In this document: in pieces, positions 53,466 to 64,000 of the stretch
Position numbering within the stretch: position 1 is the stretch's first letter
Layout: every line of letters starts with the position of its first letter
DNA from: Hirudinaria manillensis
Taxonomy: Eukaryota; Annelida; Clitellata; Hirudinida; Hirudinidae
Assembly (NCBI GenBank): GCA_034509925.1
Contig: CM067527.1
Span: forward strand, 8,808,001 to 8,872,000
Length of the DNA: 64,000 nucleotides
Direction of reading: 5' to 3'
The notes under the pieces: generated by a model
The model's input: only the letters and a program-made list of their open reading frames with translations
Databases searched by the model: none
Told to the model about the DNA's origin: nothing
Position numbers and translations under genes: made by a program

Positions 53466-56400
53466 ATGTCGTGTCCGATGGTGTTGTATGTCGTTTCTCT
53501 TAATTGCGCAGCAAATATGGCACGCATTTCACTTCTACATAATTTTCGTCAGACATATGCTGAGGAAACGCAGGAGTTCGGATTGCTTGAGCAGGTGGAG
53601 AGGGTTTCCAGGTTGGATCTCTCAGGAAAAAACTTCAGGTAAGCTCCTAAAGCTGAAATACTTGAAAATTCTGTTTGGTGGCAAGATGCCAATTGATCGC
53701 GTGCATGTAATTTCCTAACAGAGGGTTACAAAAGTTGTCTGCATTTTTCAATCTGAGCGAACTTGTTTTGGATAACAATCAACTGGCCGATTGCGATTTT
53801 GATTCGCTTCCATGCTTCCCGACATTAAAAATTCTCAGCATAAATAAGAACAAAATATCCTTGCACCTACACTGCTGAAAAATTACTTTGACTGGATTCG
53901 GTTCGAGCACGCGTATATGGATTTTTTTTTATAATGATGACCCTTAACTAAATCGAATCGAACATAGCAAATCTAGATCGGCTTCTGGACACCTTGAGGC
54001 GCTGTTGCCCTTCTTTAACGTACCTTTCTCTCCTTGGCAACCCCGTGTGTCCCGACCAACTCAGCAGCGAAGAGGCTACAGAAGATGATTACAGATGTTA
54101 CAGGTCATAATAGTGTTATGGCATTCAGTTATTACTTAATGCTCCTTCAACAATGCTTCATCGACATTAATGTAGTCATAGAGTATTACAAAAAGTAACA
54201 AAATTAACATTAAGAAGCAATTCACGATCTTCCGGACTTACGTCGGAGATGGCATTCTTTGCACATTTAAAGTCGATGAGAAATCGATTGCTCTTCCATC
54301 AATTTTCGTGGGTCATTACTCCCGCACGCCTCTTCGACGTCGAGGTGCTCGCATTTATCAATTATTCGCATAAAGCGAAAAAAACTGGCTAGAAGGTTCA
54401 GGCGGAAAGATCCATTTATGTTCGACAAAAGAATCATTTTGAGTGGAATACGATCGATCGTGATTTTTAATTGTTCAAACGTTTTCACCGAGGAGGCGAA
54501 AAAAGCGGAGAAAATAATTGGAAATACGTGAATGTAGAGGCGTTGGTCTCAGAACATTGGTATAGATCAGTGGGTCTCCAAACGCTTTGGTTTGATCATA
54601 TTGCTGACTTCTGAAGACTCGAAATTCAAGAAATTCAATTAAAAGTAAACGAATAGGAAGATATTGTTGGAGTAATACTGAATAAAATTCAAGTTATGCC
54701 GAATACAGAATGGTATCCAGAATCCCAGAGCGTGATAATGTTTTATCGGATATACGGTAAAACCTGTGAATTTGGGCACCCGGGAATGGGATAAAAACCT
54801 GTCTTAATGGTTTATTTCTCGGGACAGATTTGAAGTTAGTTTACCATAGAGACACAAAAGGGATAGCCTGCCCAGGTTGCACTATTTTTGTGTAAAATTT
54901 AGCTATAGGCAGGCTTTACTGTACGTAGTATTGTGGCTCTTAATTTTTGCATTATAAGGAAAGGAAAAAGATGTTGGGAAATTCCAGGTATTGACACGTC
55001 AAGGAAAGGGATGCGGCCAAAAATTCAAATTTACGGCATTTTTTTCAAAGAGCTTAGAGAAGCTAACGGATTTCAACATCGTTACCTGAATTCTCGAAAT
55101 GAATGAGGGTGATATACCTGTGATTTTATGGATTGCCGTTAGATTTTATTCCTGAGTAGTTAGAACCTCATAAAATGGGGTCTCTAAGCCATTGTAACTG
55201 ATCATCTCCCTGCTCTCAAGAATCGATCCAAATTTGCCATTCTTATCGAGAATGTTGTCAAACATTTCAAGGATGTAAGAGGAGTCGGTCTCAGACAGTT
55301 TTTATCTGATTTTGGCTGCTATATTTATTGCGGAAAATTTCCAACCGCTCTTATTTTTATTGGAGCAAATCAACCAATTATATTCAGGCCCTGAACAGCA
55401 AACGAACTCTTAATGAGGGTAAATTGGAACAGCAGACGCCAATCCCCACATTTAAAAAAATGTGTTATTAATTAATGATGGCTCTTAAGGCTTCAAAACG
55501 CAATAAAATTTGATGAAAAAAGGAATGTTATAGAAGCTATAGAATATTTATAGGACTTGGTTACGGAAACGGAAATGACTTCAAAAGCGAGCGAGCATTT
55601 TAAATGAAGAAATTGGTCACACGGATGGCTGAAATTTTCTAATTAAGAACCATTCACTACACGTGAGCAACGTTAGTTGATGAAGGTCTTCTTAATTAAA
55701 AATATTTCAGTTTGAAGCTACAACAGACCTTTGCGTAACTAAGCCACCCCATGATTTATGGTAATGATTTATTGTGTTCACGAAAGTTTATCGATTTCCA
55801 TCACGAAGTCGGGGGATTGGCAAAGGTATAATGAGATTCTAATGTATTTAATGGTGTGAAACAGCGGGTTTCAAAATGGGTAGTTTGTTACTGCCGCTGT
55901 ATGGCGTTCATGTCTTGAATGGGAGCATTCTAATAAGCTAATTTTAGATAAATAATTCTGCTTCGAATTAATTAAAGACGGCCAGGAAATGTTTACTTCT
56001 AAAAATGTCTTATCCTCCGACTTTCCGACTTCACTGTGTTATACGCCTTTGCTTATGTTCGATTTCTTTTTAAATAAATTTAAATTTTGATTATTTTGAC
56101 TCGAACACCTAAAAGTCTTGAGAACGTTGTTGAAGGTTAAGCATTAAGTTTTGGACTAAGGATATATTTGTAATGAATTGAGTTAACCATGTTTGCTAAA
56201 CGAACAGGCTCTATGTTCTCTACAAACTTCCAAAGTTAAATGCTCTCGATTCCTCCATGTTTCTCAACAAGGACAGAGAAGAAGCATCGAGACAAGGACC
56301 ATTCTTGAAAACCGTGAAACCCTCAATTAAGATCAATCCTCCAGTCGTTAGTCTTAAAATTACAATCGGTTTTGTGATATGAAAATATGTTGTTTTTATT

Positions 56401-56614
56401 TTAGTTCGACAAACCAGATGATAGTTTTAAACCTCTTCCTAAGACTTCTTTGAAGTCCTCTCACGGTACGAATATCAGTCATAATAAGAGTCCTTTTGAA
56501 ACATGATTCAAGCTGACTTCGCGCTTATTTTCAGCATCGTTTGGTAAAAAACGACATGCCTATTCCGGAAAATTCTCTGAAGGAAATAGATTTATAAGGA
56601 ATAAAGATCTGTGA
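53466..56614 (+). CDS. LRMDA: Leucine-rich melanocyte differentiation-associated protein homolog (LRMDA), about 240 aa
   Basis: Six exons: 53466-53638, 53722-53854, 53964-54103, 56208-56343, 56405-56465 and 56535-56614. The leucine-rich part reads VSRLDLSGKNFR, then FFNLSELVLDNNQLADCDFD and PTLKILSINKNKI, then LTYLSLLGNPVCPDQL with the LRR-cap motif DDYRCYR and LYVLYKLPKLNALDSS. The C-terminus, SEGNRFIRNKDL, matches the vertebrate LRMDA end (SEGNRFIRDDQL). In vertebrates LRMDA (C10orf11) is needed for melanocyte differentiation; its ancestral role is unknown. The start is uncertain: in-frame ATGs at 53466, 53478 and 53517 are possible. The exon 2/exon 3 junction only works as a U12-type AT-AC intron. 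Intron 54104-56207 holds a MITE and a decayed TRP exon. Confidence 0.9.
53855..53963 (+). other. U12-type AT-AC intron in LRMDA
   Basis: There is no usable GT donor after the codons for INKNK: the frame meets a stop 18 bp later. The sequence at the junction is ATATCCTTGC, the full U12 5' splice-site consensus. Its 3' end is GAATCGAAC, with CCCTTAAC (53941-53948) as the branch site, 16 bp before the end. Splicing AAA to ATAGCAAATCTAG restores NKNKIANLDRLLDTLRR in phase 0, in line with the conserved LRR. Length is 109 bp. Confidence 0.9.
54748..54921. repeat. MITE-like element with inverted ends
   Basis: Begins ACGGTAAAACCTGTGAAT and ends AGGCAGGCTTTACTGTA, so the ends are imperfect inverted repeats. 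It aligns to the fragment at 2985-3135. The ends resemble CAGTAAAACCT termini of pogo/Tigger-like families. It lies in the long LRMDA intron. Confidence 0.65.
55090..55318 (-). pseudogene. Decayed copy of the TRP-channel second exon
   Basis: Minus-strand translation reads AKIR, stop, KLSETDSSYILEMFDNILDK then NGKFGSILESREMISYNG. The intact gene at 52420-52620 reads AKIRQELSEAIDADDVAMFE then NILDKNEKFGLTLESRELID. Similarity continues, weaker, towards 55090. The in-frame stop and drift show a dead copy, in the same orientation as the functional gene and about 2.5 kb from it. Confidence 0.85.
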
Positions 56615-56944
56615 TGCATCAATCACTGTAAGTAGTCCATGTAGTTCCAATCCCCGAATGTTTCGTCCATGTCGTCTTCGTCGGGATCGTCGTCTTTTCC
56701 TACAAAAGTTCCTATCAATAGCATGAAGAAAGCCAAAGATATCCACGCGAAAATCATACAAATCGTCTATTAATTCTGAATTTAGACATTTTTTGTTTTT
56801 CTTTTTTTTTTATTTTCTTTTTTCTGACGTCACATGATAATCGGAGCTGGAAGGTAACTGGCAGCATTGAAATCATTAGCTCTAAGTTGGAAAAAAATTC
56901 AATTTTTGCAGCGTGAAGAACCAGTGACTTTGGAATTAATTACT
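56615..56944. other. LRMDA 3' flank
   Basis: Short 3' region without a gene; a T-rich tract lies near 56790-56825. It ends at a LINE-derived fragment. Confidence 0.5.
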
Positions 56945-57175
56945 CCGCTTTAATACATGCAATTTGTCCACCGACAGAAATCCTGAGCGGAGTCCGTCCA
57001 GTCTTGCCCTGGATCGCCTTACATTTTTGGTTGTTGGACCTCATCCGCTGATCTGCCGGATGTTTCTGTCGGTTTTCCCTTTCAGGACATACCACATATT
57101 CGGCTGTAGGATTAGACTTAGGAGTCGAGGGCTTCTTGAGCTGGCTAGCCGCGGCTTGATTTGAAGTTGCCAGAA
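56945..57175 (-). mobile_element. LINE-derived repeat fragment
   Basis: Minus-strand frame includes ENRQKHPADQRMRSNNQK and GKTGRTPLRISV, matching ENRQGHSDDQRM and KTGDPL-like ends in the copy at 25600-26145. Only the 3' part of the family is present. Confidence 0.65.
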
Positions 57176-59165
57176 TCAATTGTCATTCATTATGTTAAGA
57201 AAGTGTGGTTGCGCAACGTGAGCGCGTTTATCTATTGCAGAGGCGGATGTAATTACACATTTTAAATTGCTTTCTTGACTGGGAGAGTATCCTCAACCAT
57301 GACTGCTTTCCGAAGAGCAGTGGGTTGGAGTTATACATGTTAGCAACTTTCTCCTGTCTTTCTGAAATTTAGTCTTCTGTTATGACCCCTAAACAGAACA
57401 AAAGGGGGCTATAAAGGCATGCGACCTCGTGACGGACGCTTGAGGCCCGCTAGAAATTTGCGTTTCAGTAAGCTATTTGTGATAATTTAAGTTAACCCTT
57501 TAACTCCCACACACCTAGAGAGATTAATGACCAGACGCCAAATAATTCTTGCTAAGCGCTTGTTACAATGGAAGAGCTACTGTTCGTAGTCGGTTCTCTG
57601 CTAAAGTAACTGGTAACAGGAGGTTTAAAGGTTAATAAATCAAGCGTCTAAAACTGGAGCGCATTGTACCCCCTTTATGAATAGAAATAAATTCAAAAAA
57701 TCAGTCGCTGCTGCAACGTTATACAGCTCGGCTTTGCTTACCTATAAATCGGGTGGCTAATGTCGGTTCAGTTCGACGGATCCCAGTTCTGTAAGGGAGG
57801 CTCTCGTTGGCTTTCTTGTGCCCTTCGTTACTGGCTGGACTGGAGCGTCTCAGAAAGCTCTCATTGGATTTTTTTATGATGCCTTTTGAACTATTTTATG
57901 ACCCACAATATTTGGCTGTGTAAGGTTCCCTTTGGCCTTTTTGTAACGTCCTTGTCCGCCCCGGTTGATCATGAAAGCTCTCTGTGACTTCTTCACAATG
58001 CATCTCGATGTATAAAAAAGGGTATTTATTTTAAATTTTCTTTTCAGACTGTATTTTGTTCCATATCGTGTTTTACCTTAAGCACTAACCAATAATAGAG
58101 TTCTATCCATGTCTTTGTTATCATTTTAAATGACTTGCATTACTAATAAATTCTGGATTCAAATATTGTGTTGCTTAGACCTGCCTTAATTGTTTTAGAA
58201 ACGAATTACAAACGGAGTTTAGTGTTCGTGGTAGGAAAACAGACTCGTCTGCACGGATAAAGTAAAATTGTTTGCAGAAAAAAATTGAGCCTGATTAGAC
58301 ATAAAACAAATATCTAAAAGTTGGCTATTTTATAATACATTAAAATTTCATTATTCTCTGAAGATCCGATGGTGCAACCCACCCGCGGTGCATTTATTCT
58401 CGTTCTCCCCAAGAATCACCTACTTTCTAAGATCGTTCTTCAGAAGTGTTAGGTAGCAAGAAATTCATAAAACAAAGTGAATTTTAGAATTTTAAGTAGA
58501 TCGAAAGTGATTTCATAGTAAGAAGATCATTCCCATTGATATTTGATAAAATTATCTTAAGTAAAAAATTTATGACAAAATAGAAAAAGTGCAATTTAAA
58601 TTATATTTAAACACATCCATAAAAAGCAAATATTAAAAAAGCTCAAAAATTTAAAAACATCGTCTGCTACATTGAATCCCTTACAATTTTTCTATTTATA
58701 TATGGTCTATTAAGGTGTTTCATCCTTTAAGCTTGGTAGGAGGTGCTTTTAATCATTTCATTGTAAAATGTGTTATTTAAATTCGACGTCAGAATGTTTG
58801 TTTATTGGGAATGTTTTTCGATGCTTTCTAACTTGATTAGGTTTTTAATAAGCGATGCGTTTTCTAATTACCGGGGGTAAACATGAATGAGAACTGGATT
58901 TGGAAGGAATTTATCCGTGATATGGAATCTGCGGCATTTCTATAATATAAATACATAAACCTTTTTAAATCTGGTTTATTTTGAGTTGGCACTGACTGGT
59001 ATGAGTACTAAGTGAACTAATGTGTGATTATCAAAGAAACTGCATTTCATTATTCATATGATCAAAGACAAAACAAATTACATTAGTTCTAAACAGTTGA
59101 TTAAATTGCATTTACACAAGTGACACTTATTGACATTGGATTTGACATAATTTAAAGATATTAAA
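57176..59165. other. Intergenic upstream of the PMCA gene, with a LINE-derived piece
   Basis: Around 57775-58000 (minus) the words GGCTCTCGTTGGCTTTCTTG and AAGCTCTC repeat and resemble 25790-25930 (AAAGCTCTCGTTGGCTTC), so this is another piece of the same LINE family. 58370-58415 carries in reverse a relative of GGGGCTATATGCACCACGGG at 46945. The rest is AT-rich; the PMCA promoter should lie near 59000. Confidence 0.5.
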
Positions 59166-62100
59166 ATGCCTAAAGAAGTCGGAGTGAGTGAATAACTTTT
59201 TCTCCTTCCACAATGTACACCCTTGCATTTCAAACTTTGTTTTCAGGGTGAAAAGCGTAAGCTGTATAAATTAACAACTCAGGAATTGACTGAATTGATG
59301 AAAATAAGAGGCAGTTTTGCTGCTCATCATATACAAGAGCATTATCCAAACGGAGTTGCAGGCATATGTACAATGTTAAACACTTCATTTGATGGTTTCT
59401 ATAACTTTTTGTAACTTTTACCTTAAATGTTGCTAAATGTTTGATATTTTTTGTAAATAGGTATACAAGGTGATCCAGAAGATGTTGCTTTAAGGCAAAA
59501 ACTTTATGGTAAAAATGTGATTCCTCCCAAACCTATGAAACCATTTATACTTCTGATGTATGAAGCTCTTCAGGATATGACTCTAATTGTTCTCATTATT
59601 GCTGCCGCGATATCGATGATTCTTTCAATGTATGAACCACCTATCAACGAAGGTTCATTTTTTTAGTATTGTTTTGCAATGGCTTTGCATAACTAACAAA
59701 GAAAGTGTGATTTATTTATTTATAGTTAATGATTAAACGTGTATGTAGAGGCTTCTGAGGAAGAAGATTCTTCTGAGGCATCTTTTATAGAAGGTTTTGC
59801 AATACTCGGTGCTGTTGCTGTTGTTGTCTTTGTAACAGCAATCAATGACTGGAAAAAAGAGAAACAATTCAGAGGGTTGAAGAATAAAATTGAGGATTCA
59901 CATAAAGTTACCGTCTTGAGAGCTGGAAAAATCCAGGAAATCAACATAATCGAGCTTGTAGTTGGAGATATTTGCCTCATTAAATATGGTGAGGAGAAAT
60001 GTGTTAACATTGATATTTATTGCCACTCGGATTAGTAGAAGTGTGATACATTACATGGGCTGGACATTCGTAGACTTCAATTTGTGCAGACAGACCTCAG
60101 TTTTCCACACAGGCCAAAATTTGAACTAGCTATAGAGTGATACACTTTAGTACCTTTATATATTTGATTTAAGCATCGATTTAAGTAATCTTTCATTGAA
60201 TTTAAATCATGAATTCAATCTGTGTGCCGTGGATTATTAAATATGGGGAATTAGCGGGGATTATGTTGTTATCGAAATTCATCGGATAATGGCACCAATT
60301 ATATCAGGCCTATTTTAACTCAGAAGTTACTTTCTCCAGAAAGATGAAAATTTAAACCTAATTTCAAAGGATTTTTTAAATCATCTATTTTAGTATTTCT
60401 GTGTTAATTTAATGCATGCATCATAACAAATGTCTCGAGTTAATGCACTGTTAAAACAGGGGACATGTTGCCAGCTGATGGTATCATAGTGCAGAGCAAT
60501 GACTTGGTTATCGATGAGAGTTCTTTGACAGGAGAATCAGCTCAAGTCCACAAGGGAGTAACTACCGATCCAATGCTCTATTCAGGCAGAATACTTTAAT
60601 TATTTAAAATTAATTTGGAAATATTTATAACGAGATTAAATAATGATTATTAAACTTATGATTTCTGGAAACACGGTAACCTCTAACCATTATCATGTTA
60701 GGTACTCACGTCATGGAAGGAAGTGGAAGGATGCTTATCACTGCTGTGGGTCTTAATTCTCAGTCTGGTATCATATTAGCGCTGGTGGGACGTGCAGACT
60801 CGAAATTGAGACGTAATTTAATGATAATTGTGATTTTTAATTATATCTCTTTTTATCGCATATTTTATATTAGTAGATATTTATATTAATAGATATTTAA
60901 TAGATATTTTAAAATTAATTCGTAATGAATGAAAAGACTTATAAATTATTTTTGTTTTATGCGTTATTAAGATTAGTTTGGAAAACCAACGCATCCGTTA
61001 TAATCCGATGAATGAGTATTTTCCTTATAGGTATATTAATACATAATAATACATAATAAATTATTGAATGTGAATGGTATATAATGTGAAGGTGTACATA
61101 ATGAATGTCTTGATATTTACTTAGATGATGACAAACTGAGCCAACAGTCAAGTGAATTCAGAGTAAGTGGTAATTTTGAAGTATTTGTTGTGTTTAGATT
61201 ATTGAATAATGTTAATTAAAGTTTGAACAAATACCTTGATCACTCCTCATTTTCAGTTGAATCATCTTCATTTTAGTAATCTTTAGCCTATTTGTTTATA
61301 AATACAGAGAGTTATTGTTTAAAAACATGTTTTGCCTTAATTATATCTTTAGAGTGCCTTATATATCAGCATAGAGTGTCACTTCTTAGTTAATCTGAAG
61401 TTTATTCGCGAGGGCGTTCCTTAGCTCCCTGAGATCGGGTTGTAACTGCTTCTGCAACAGTTTCATTTAAAAATTTTAGGAATTTTTTAAATTTCTTTTG
61501 TTTGTTTAACATCCTACCTCAATGTCACTTTATTGAAACAAAGAGGCGTATTTTTTAAAATAAAATTCTATTCAACCTAAGGGAAGTGGCAGGGAGTATA
61601 TTATCACTGAAAAACCTTCGATTGTTGGAAGCAAAGAAAAGTCTGTTCTCCAGGCCAAACTTACCAGATTAGCAATTAAAATAGGATACATAGGTTTTGT
61701 AATTTATAAGTCAAGTCATTAAACTTTACAATAAAATAGGAGATTTCCTTTCTTAAGGTACCCTTGTTGCACTTTTGACGGTACTTATTCTGTCAATAAG
61801 GCTGTCTGTGAAAAAGTTCTTGATAGAGAAAAAGCCTTGGAACAACAGATACATCCAATATTATGTTCAGTTCTTTATTATTGGCATCACGGTTCTTGTG
61901 GTCGCAGTACCTGAAGGTCTGCCTCTGGCTGTGACAATTGCTCTGGCATATTCAGTCAGGGTCAGTAGTTAAGTCCCATTGCTGGACATTTTATTCTTTT
62001 AAAGTAAATAATTGTCTGAACTTTGAATGATTTTTCTTTGATTGCCATTTTGAAATGTCATTTCATATCTTATTTCAGAGGATGATGAAGGACAGCAATT

Positions 62101-64000
62101 TAGTGCGACATTTGGATGCTTGCGAGACCATGGGAAATGCAACCACCATATGCTCCGACAAAACGGGTACTCTAACAACCAATAGGATGACAGTGGTCTG
62201 CTCCCACATATGCGGTACGGTTCTGCTATGTTTCTTTGAGACATATTAGGCTAAATTTCAGCTGTGATTATCAACATTAGGAGAAATGCGTACTTTGACG
62301 CCACCAACGGATCTTTCCGAACCCGTGAAAGATTTATTAGCTAATGCGATATGCATCAACTGCGGTTATACTTCCAAAGTTCTCGTAAGTATTTCACTTC
62401 TCTCATTTTGATTGGCATTGAAAAACCATTGCTCTGACATATCCTAAGGGATTTTCTTTCCGTTTTAAGATAATGGCTGGACTACTCATAGATAAATAAA
62501 ATGCAGCGTGAATGTTGGTTATGATGGTATTACTAATGACAACGATGATGTCTAATAGATAATTTTTCATTGCTATTCCTTTCTTCCATCGTAAATAAGT
62601 TATATGAACGCTCTGGTGATATGTTTGACAATTTGTGACAGCCTAGTTTGAAAAAAGGAGAGCTGCCGGTTCAAGTGGGGAACAAAACTGAGTGTGCCTT
62701 GCTTGGTTTCGTACAAAGCTTTGGTTATGACTATGAACATATCAGACAGGCAAACCCTGAGTCCGAATTAGTCAAAGTCTACACTTTCAATTCCAAACGG
62801 AAGTGTATGACGACAATCATTGCTTTGAAAGAGAAAAATGGTTTCAGAGTGTTTACAAAGGGTGCTTCGGAGATACTATTGCACAGGTTTTAAGAGTTTA
62901 TTTATAATTAGAATCTAAGGAAAGATTGCTTGCAAAACTTTTCTTTGCAGATGTAAATTCGTATTGGGTCACGGGGCTAAAGTGGTGGATATGAATCAAA
63001 ATATTATGGAGCAAATGATGACCATTCTATCAACGATGGCCAAAGAAGGGATGAGAACGTTGCTGGTTGGATACAAAGACATGGTCCCTTGTTGGTATAA
63101 ATGGTATTTGTATTTAATCAGTGTACATTGAATTGCCTTAAACCTTAAATCGGTTGCGAAGGCAATCATCCGACATTTACTCCGTAACCAATGGCGCTCA
63201 CCCAAACTGAGTGCTGAGTGGAAAGCAAATGGCATTACTGTTCATTAACATGAATGCAGGAACTCAGTCCAATAATTTGATCATTTGTTTGTAAGACGTT
63301 ATTTACCACGTGCGATAGAAAATATTTTGATTTTAACACGTTTGAAGCGCCCACTGAACCAAATGAAGAGGCGTTACGCGGAACACCTGACTGGAACAAC
63401 GAAGACAGCATTAACATTAACTTTACTTGCCTCGCAATTCTTGGAATAGAGGACCCCGTTCGATCGGAGGTAATTTAGAATGCTTCAAGTTGGATTCAAC
63501 AAATCAGATGACATTTATGAGGAAATTTAATTCTTTTAGGTACCCGAATCTATTAGGATTTGTCAATCTGCTGGTATTACGGTGAGGATGGTAACAGGCG
63601 ACAACATAGAAACTGCCCGTTCCATTGCACTGAAATGCGGCATCATTCAGAGCAACAATAATTATCAACTTGTTCTAGAAGCTGACGAATTTAACAGGCT
63701 TATTAGGAGAACCCCCTCGTCAAAGGTTCTTAGAAGAAAAAAGATTCAATTGCTTAAACGAATCGCTTTTTAAATAAATCTTCAATTCAAAACTTCAGAA
63801 TATCGACCCAGAACTTTTCGATCGAATTTGGCCGAGACTCAGAGTTTTGGCTCGGTCATCTCCGAAAGACAAATACGTACTCGTCAGGGGAATCATTGAA
63901 AGCAACTTAAACCCTAGCAGGGAGGTGGTAGCCGTCACTGGTGATGGAACCAATGATGGACCTGCTCTTAAAATTGCAGATGTGGGATTTGCGATGGTAC
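59166..64000 (+). CDS. ATP2B: Plasma-membrane Ca2+-transporting P-type ATPase (PMCA), 5' part
   Basis: Exons: 59166-59183, 59247-59394, 59461-59652, 59749-59988, 60460-60585, 60702-60812, 61125-61162, 61582-61693, 61758-61960, 62079-62214, 62281-62384, 62642-62886, 62951-63083 or -63094, 63296-63469, 63540-63725 and 63799 to the window edge. P-type ATPase signatures are all present: TGES ([11 protein letters not shown]), the PEGLPLAVT loop, phosphorylation site [10 protein letters not shown], nucleotide-binding FTKGASE, hinge MVTGDN and [15 protein letters not shown]. The N-terminal [20 protein letters not shown] and [11 protein letters not shown] are PMCA-specific. PMCA exports Ca2+ from the cell. 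The last membrane helices and the calmodulin-binding tail lie beyond the edge. The piece 63084-63295 is unresolved: GTCCCT at 63084, or GTATAA at 63095 with a small exon near 63162-63183, both keep the frame. Confidence 0.95.
60586..60701 (+). other. GC-AG intron in the PMCA gene
   Basis: The conserved peptide [15 protein letters not shown] fixes the junction: exon TATTCAG is followed by GCAGAA, not GT, and the next exon starts after ATGTTAG. No GT donor nearby keeps the conserved residues. GC donors are a known minor class. Confidence 0.75.

Noticed and set aside
54267..54488. 73-codon minus-strand frame in the LRMDA intron
   Set aside because: The codon use looks plausible, but no domain, splice partners or match to the TRP gene was found.

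Overview
This window is nuclear DNA from an animal. It is AT-rich and its genes are split by many short GT-AG introns (often 50-120 bp). The genes are recognisably metazoan: SIVA, a HOP/STIP1 co-chaperone, ARHGAP39/Vilse, MRGBP, proline dehydrogenase, liprin-beta, an ankyrin-TRP channel, LRMDA and a plasma-membrane Ca2+ ATPase. The transposon content (a Mag-like Ty3 element, Tc1-like relics, decayed LINEs) and a 320-residue HOP lacking TPR1/DP1, as in Caenorhabditis elegans, suggest an invertebrate, probably an ecdysozoan. A well-formed U12-type AT-AC intron argues against C. elegans-like nematodes, which lost the minor spliceosome. I cannot name the species. All gene models were built by hand by joining exons whose reading phase and splice signals agree.

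Layout: 1-4896 (-) a membrane protein with one SEA domain, its C-terminus outside the window and its first intron holding a Tc1-like relic. 6978-7724 (+) SIVA, convergent with 7935-10002 (-) short HOP. 10550-14930 a complete, recently inserted Ty3/gypsy element with only 108-bp LTRs. 16390-17380 LINE relic. 18327-19744 (-) a possible divergent bHLH protein, head-to-head with 20124-27801 (+) ARHGAP39/Vilse (WW-MyTH4-RhoGAP). 30750-31617 (-) an unidentified gene fragment. 32482-33183 (-) MRGBP. 33900-34245 a relic related to the Ty3 element. 35608-38035 (-) proline dehydrogenase that appears to lack its C-terminal end. 40184-45664 (-) liprin-beta with three SAM domains. 48458-52924 (-) a 1420-residue ankyrin-TRP channel, divergent from 53466-56614 (+) LRMDA, whose introns include the U12-type intron, a MITE and a decayed copy of a TRP exon. 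59166-64000 (+) a PMCA Ca2+ pump cut by the right edge.

The genes are not an operon or a pathway; they look like an ordinary gene-dense stretch of an invertebrate chromosome. No CRISPR array, rRNA or tRNA was seen. The points most worth checking are the AT-AC intron, the truncated proline dehydrogenase, the short HOP, the small-LTR Ty3 element with an AT-hook-like tail, the unusual TRP channel with its nearby pseudo-exon, and the possible bHLH protein.
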